In this document: positions 59,971 through 64,000 of the stretch, piece after piece | Layout: each line of letters starts with the position of its first letter | Numbering within the stretch: position 1 is the first letter of the stretch | NCBI GenBank assembly: GCA_001414345.1 | Contig: LLCB01000234.1 | Span: forward strand, 1 to 64,000 | Reading direction: 5' to 3' | Length of the DNA stretch: 64,000 bases | Source of the DNA: Hymenoscyphus infarciens | Taxonomy: Eukaryota > Ascomycota > Leotiomycetes > Helotiales > Helotiaceae | Made by a program: the position numbers and the translations under genes | Notes under the pieces: model-generated | What the model was told of the DNA's origin: nothing | Database searches by the model: none | Seen by the model: the letters and a program-made list of their open reading frames with translations, nothing else

Positions 59971-61009
59971 ATTTAACTAGTCTTTTTAGCTATCTAAAGC
60001 CAGCGCTATATAGACGTACTTATTTATAGAGTTTTATCTAGAAGAAGCTTATATACTTAGAGTACTTATTACTAGACCTACTATATATATATACTACTAC
60101 GCTCCTAGCTTTATATTCTAGTAATAGCTTAGTATCTTCTTCTATTCCTCTTATTTCGATTTAAATTTAATATTTTTAGTTATTCTTATAGACAACTGAT
60201 TTAGTTCTTTATAATAGCTCTTATAAGAGCTTAGTTAGCTTTCTCTTATATAGGACTAATAATAATCGTCTTCTAGTATACTATCTTATATAGAACTATT
60301 CTCTAATATATCTCTAATCTAAGTTTCCTAGCTCTATCTTCTATTCTCTCTACTCTAAGATCTTATACCTCTTAAAAGGTATTTCGCTGCTTTACCTAAG
60401 AGCTACTAAACGCGCTTCGAATATCTACTAATATAAATAGTAGAGAATCGGTTCTCTACTCTATAGTCTTATATCTCTTAAGAGGTATCTTACTACTTTA
60501 CTAAAGTACTACTAAATATACTTCGAATATCTATCGATATAAATAGTAGAGAGTCTATTATCTAGTTATAAAAATCTCTCTATATTTATACTTCTATTTA
60601 TACTATCTAGGCCTCTTCTAGTTACTCTATTACTATTATCAGAGGTCTTTTACCTCTTCTAGTAATTCTCTTAACTTAAATATAGTATATACTAACTATA
60701 TAGAATAACTACTATAAGTATTACCTCTAATCTTAGGTTAGTATATAGCTCTTATCTTCTTAGAGTTATATATAATTCCGTAGTATATCTAGAGTAGAAG
60801 TTCTCTAGTATTAGCAAATATATAGAATCGACTTTAAGAGCTTTCTCGATTAGTTCGTTTTAGTAGTCTATAGATACTACTATTAAGTAAATAAGCTATA
60901 TAGGTCTTTTTTACTAATATCTAGTATATTACTATATATAACGTAGCTTCTTTATAGAAGATTAAGAGGCTTAAAACTCTAATAGTTATAAAAAGAGATA
61001 TTACTACGT
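59971..61009. other. AT-rich degenerate repeat DNA
   Basis: No gene is supported. Two imperfect ~130-bp direct copies (around 60360-60445 and 60455-60550, both with TCTTATA.CTCTTA..AGGTAT and AATATCTA..ATATAAATAGTAGAGA) suggest local tandem duplication. Confidence 0.45.
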
Positions 61010-61165
61010 TATAATAATAAGATAGAAGTAGAGTAGAGAAGTAGTCTATTCGTAGTTATTAACGCGAAAACTAAAGGTAAAGAGCGAAGATAGCTCTAAA
61101 TAATACTAATATATAGGATTCTACTAGGCGGTAAGGAGTTACGTAATAGGTCTAAAACTATTATA
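61010..61165 (-). repeat. Left terminal repeat of TRIM
   Basis: 156 bp, nearly identical to 62083-62238; the differences are mostly transitions. Confidence 0.9.
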
Positions 61166-62082
61166 TTTCCCTCTCTTTAGTAGAGCTCGCTCTCGAGCTC
61201 TATAGAAACTCGTAGACTAGATATAGTTAGTTATCTTATCTATCTACATATCTACTAGTCCTAGTCTATACTCTTGCCCTTCCTTCTACTAAGGTAGCTG
61301 TGAGATACTAGCTTTATAAGAGTAGTGAGATACTAGCTCTATAAGAGTAGTAAGGTACTAGTTATACGCCGAGTTACCTAAAACGCTCTATATTCTCTCT
61401 CTAATACTAATCTATATAATCTACTAAGTAACTAGTATATACTCCTACGATTTTATTAATTACTAAAGTATAGGCTTTAAGAGCTTTTGTAATATTAGAA
61501 GGAGAAGACTTCGAGAGTTAATAGAAAATAATATAGCTAAAAGTAAGAAGGTCTGCTTAAAAGGCTTCTCTTATTAGAGCGTAGAGAGGCTTCTTCTTAT
61601 TAGTAGAAGGCTTAGTCGACGAGAGAGCGTAGAGGGGCTTCTTCTTATTAGTAGAAGGCTTAGACTAACTAATAACGAGCTAGATAAGCTATCTTATCGA
61701 AGCGTCGATTACGCGAGCGTATTAATATTTCTTCTTAATAAGAGAGCTAAAGTTATATACCTAGCGTATAATATTAGAGTCTATTATTAGTATTTTATAG
61801 TTAGATACTAGCTATTTAAAGAGAGAGAGAGAGGAGATCCGAAGATACTAGAAGAGAGTCTATAGACACTAGAGAGAGAGATTCGAAGATACTAGAAAGA
61901 GGGGATCCGAAGATACTAGAAGAGAGTTTAATACTAAAAGAGAGTCTTAAGCTTAGTATTAATTCGAGGGTCGCTAGCGAGAGGTCTAGAAAGCCGTTTA
62001 AAAGAGTTCGTAGAGTTAGTAGTAGAGAGGCTAGAATAGAGCTAAGATTAAGAGCTTATAAGAAGAGTAACCTTTAGTTTAA

Positions 62083-62238
62083 TATAATAATAAAGTAGAA
62101 GTAGAGTAGAGAAGTAGTCTATTCGTAGTTATTAACGCGAAAACTAAAGGTAAAGAGCGAAGATAGCTTTGAACGATACTAATATATAGGATTCTACTAG
62201 GTAGTAAGAAGTTACGTAACAGGTCTGAAACTATTATA
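62083..62238 (-). repeat. Right terminal repeat of TRIM
   Basis: 156 bp, followed by TACGT. Keeps a few C/G bases lost in the left copy. Confidence 0.9.
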
Positions 62239-62243
62239 TACGT

Positions 62244-64000
62244 TGCCTTTTAACTTAAACTTAGCTCTATAGATAGTTCTAGAGATAAGATAGAACTACT
62301 AGAGATTTATAGAATATACTAGATATAGGTATTAAGTCTTCGTATCTCTATAAACTTAGCTTAGAAATATTAGTAGTATTTAGAGATATTAGCAGTTTTA
62401 TAAGTATTAGTAATTTAGAATAGTATACTATTATATTCTCTCTCTTTAAAAAAAGACTTATTTTAAGTCTTTAGCTAGTAGTTAGTATAATATTAAGTTA
62501 TCTAGAGTATTATTTATCTATTTATTATAAGAAATATAAATTATCTACTATTATAGTATCTAGTAGTTAGAGTAGGGTTAGTAGCTAGTAATATTAATTA
62601 TTTAGTAAATAATCGCTTTTTATTTACTATTATATATTATATAATAATAGATATAAATAGAAGAGAGGCTAATTATTAGCTATTAGATAGAAAGTAGTAT
62701 ACTATTATAGAGTTGTTATATTCTTACTATTATTATATATTATAATAGTAATTATTAAGTAATAAATAAGAATTATAAAATAATAGTTATTATTATAAGT
62801 AGTATATTAGTAGACGACTTCTCTCTAATTCTACCTTCTCTTCTTCTTTTCTTTTTATCTAAATAATATAAATAGTAAGAATATCTTCTAATTAGATATA
62901 TGTTTATATACTAACTTATCTCTTAGAATATATCTATATATAAAAGTAAGTCTTTCTCTCTTTAATTAGACCTAATTTAGAGCTAATCTAATATAGTAAA
63001 AATACCTCTTCTATATTCTCCTAGTATACTTCTAGCTACTTACTAAGTCTACTACGTTTAGTACCTTTAGATAAAATCTTAGAATAGAGATTATATATAC
63101 GCTTTTAAGAAGGCTAAGTTAAAGAAGTATAGGTACTATATAGAGTAGAATACTATATATATTCTAGTAAGTTTAATTCTAAATATATACTAAATCTATT
63201 CTAACTTAGAATAGTTACTATAGTTTATAAAAAAGGAGTTTAGTAAGCTTAAGCTTAAGAAGAAGAAGAAGGAGATTAAGAAGGCTACTAAAGCCTTAAA
63301 TAAGGTATTAGTTATTACTAGTATAAAGGTATTAAAGAATAATTTAGAGATATAGTTTACCTTCTTAGAGAAGATTTAAGCACTTTATACTAAGGTTATT
63401 ATAAGTATCTCTTACTAATTAGAAAGGTTTTAGTTACTAATATTTAATAGTTCTTATATAGTATTATAGAGAGTAGAACCTCTATTTAAACCTAGGTTTA
63501 GATTCTTTTTAAGACCTATCTAAAGAGTTTATAAGTATTATCTTCTAAACCTATTATAAGAAGCGCTCTTATAAGAAGAAGGTAGAGAAAGAGCTAATTT
63601 AGACTTCTTACGCTTAAAAGAGTAGAAAGAAGAATAATAAGTTAGAGAAAGAAGAGAGTAAAGAGACTACGGCTTAGAAAGAGTTAGTAGGCCCTTTTTT
63701 AGTAGTAACTTAGTATTAGTTCTTTACTTTATTAACTTTAAATATCTCTACTAGTTAGTGTTTTATCTTAGGTTTTTATTATAAGTTCTTTATTAAGAGT
63801 AACTAGAATTAGAGAGTATTAATAGAGTTTTATAAATTAACTCTTTTATCTAATTCTTATCTAATTCTAATATATTAATCTATTTAGATAAGAGTTAGAG
63901 TAGTCTTAGCTCTTTTAGATATTTAGTATAAAAGTCTTTTAAATAATATAGTAAACTCTAAAAATTATTTATAAGATACTAAGTAAGATCTAAATCATAT
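62244..64000. other. AT-rich degenerate repeat DNA to window end
   Basis: Extremely AT-rich, no intact frame. Stretches such as 63080-63360 on the plus strand read as Lys-rich protein with TAA/TAG interruptions (a run of AAG codons near 63245-63290), consistent with another decayed transposon gene whose borders lie outside the window. Confidence 0.45.

Larger units (their letters stand above)
61010..62238 (-). mobile_element. 1.23-kb TRIM (miniature LTR retrotransposon)
   Basis: Direct 156-bp terminal repeats at 61010-61165 and 62083-62238, flanked by the 5-bp duplication TACGT (61005-61009 and 62239-62243). Terminal TATAAT../..ATTATA fits TG..CA after transitions. A pyrimidine tract TTTCCCTCTCTTT follows the left repeat, giving a purine tract on the minus strand and suggesting minus orientation. 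The 917-bp interior has no pol motif and holds two internal tandem repeat families (near 61575-61670 and 61825-61930). Structure is that of a terminal-repeat retrotransposon in miniature. Confidence 0.88.

Noticed and set aside
1..64000. CRISPR array, operon or bacterial signals
   Set aside because: The intron-bearing fungal genes and RIP-type retrotransposons show a eukaryotic nuclear region; the tandem repeats lack spacer structure.

Overview
The window looks like nuclear DNA of a filamentous ascomycete, most likely of the Leotiomycetes/Helotiales (the class placement is inference from gene content and style; no lineage marker was searched). Genes carry 46-110 nt introns with GT..AG ends and CTAAC/CTGAC-like branch sites. 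Orthologues of typical fungal genes are recognisable: cyclophilin, RPC34, MND1, palF/RIM8, mS29/RSM23 and RRS1. These compact, balanced-composition blocks alternate sharply with very AT-rich blocks full of LTR retrotransposons whose reading frames are broken almost only by TAA/TAG (some TGA) in place of CAA/CAG/CGA. That is the signature expected of repeat-induced point mutation (RIP).

Layout. 1-12 kb is gene-rich: an MBL-fold-like protein (-), a cyclophilin with a mitochondrial leader (+), RNA polymerase III subunit RPC34 (-), and a zinc-finger protein (+). 13.2-20.95 kb is a 7.7-kb Copia-type element (150-bp LTRs, minus orientation). 21-28.7 kb is accessory: decayed coding remnants, a three-copy 405-bp tandem repeat, a frameshifted unknown gene, a small secreted cysteine-rich protein (candidate effector), another RIP-damaged gene and a 484-bp impala/mimp-like MITE. 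29-43.7 kb is a second gene-rich block: a sugar transporter (-) divergent from a BNR-repeat protein (+), MND1 (+), palF (+), two uncharacterised minus-strand genes, mS29 (-) and RRS1 (+). 44.8-52.1 kb is a cytochrome P450 pseudogene split by a second Copia element (183-bp LTRs, 5-bp target duplication CCCTT). 52-64 kb is an AT-rich transposon graveyard containing a TIR element, a HET-like remnant, a 3.5-kb gag-only LTR element (364-bp LTRs, CTCTC duplication), a 962-bp Mutator-like TIR element with a 9-bp duplication, and a 1.23-kb TRIM (156-bp LTRs, TACGT duplication).

Functionally, the housekeeping blocks cover protein folding, Pol III transcription, mitochondrial translation, 60S ribosome biogenesis, meiotic recombination and ambient-pH sensing. 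The transporter/BNR pair suggests sugar or glycan use. The candidate effector lies between RIP-mutated repeats and a MITE, a setting often seen for fast-evolving fungal effectors. All intron models were made by eye from splice signals and frame continuity.
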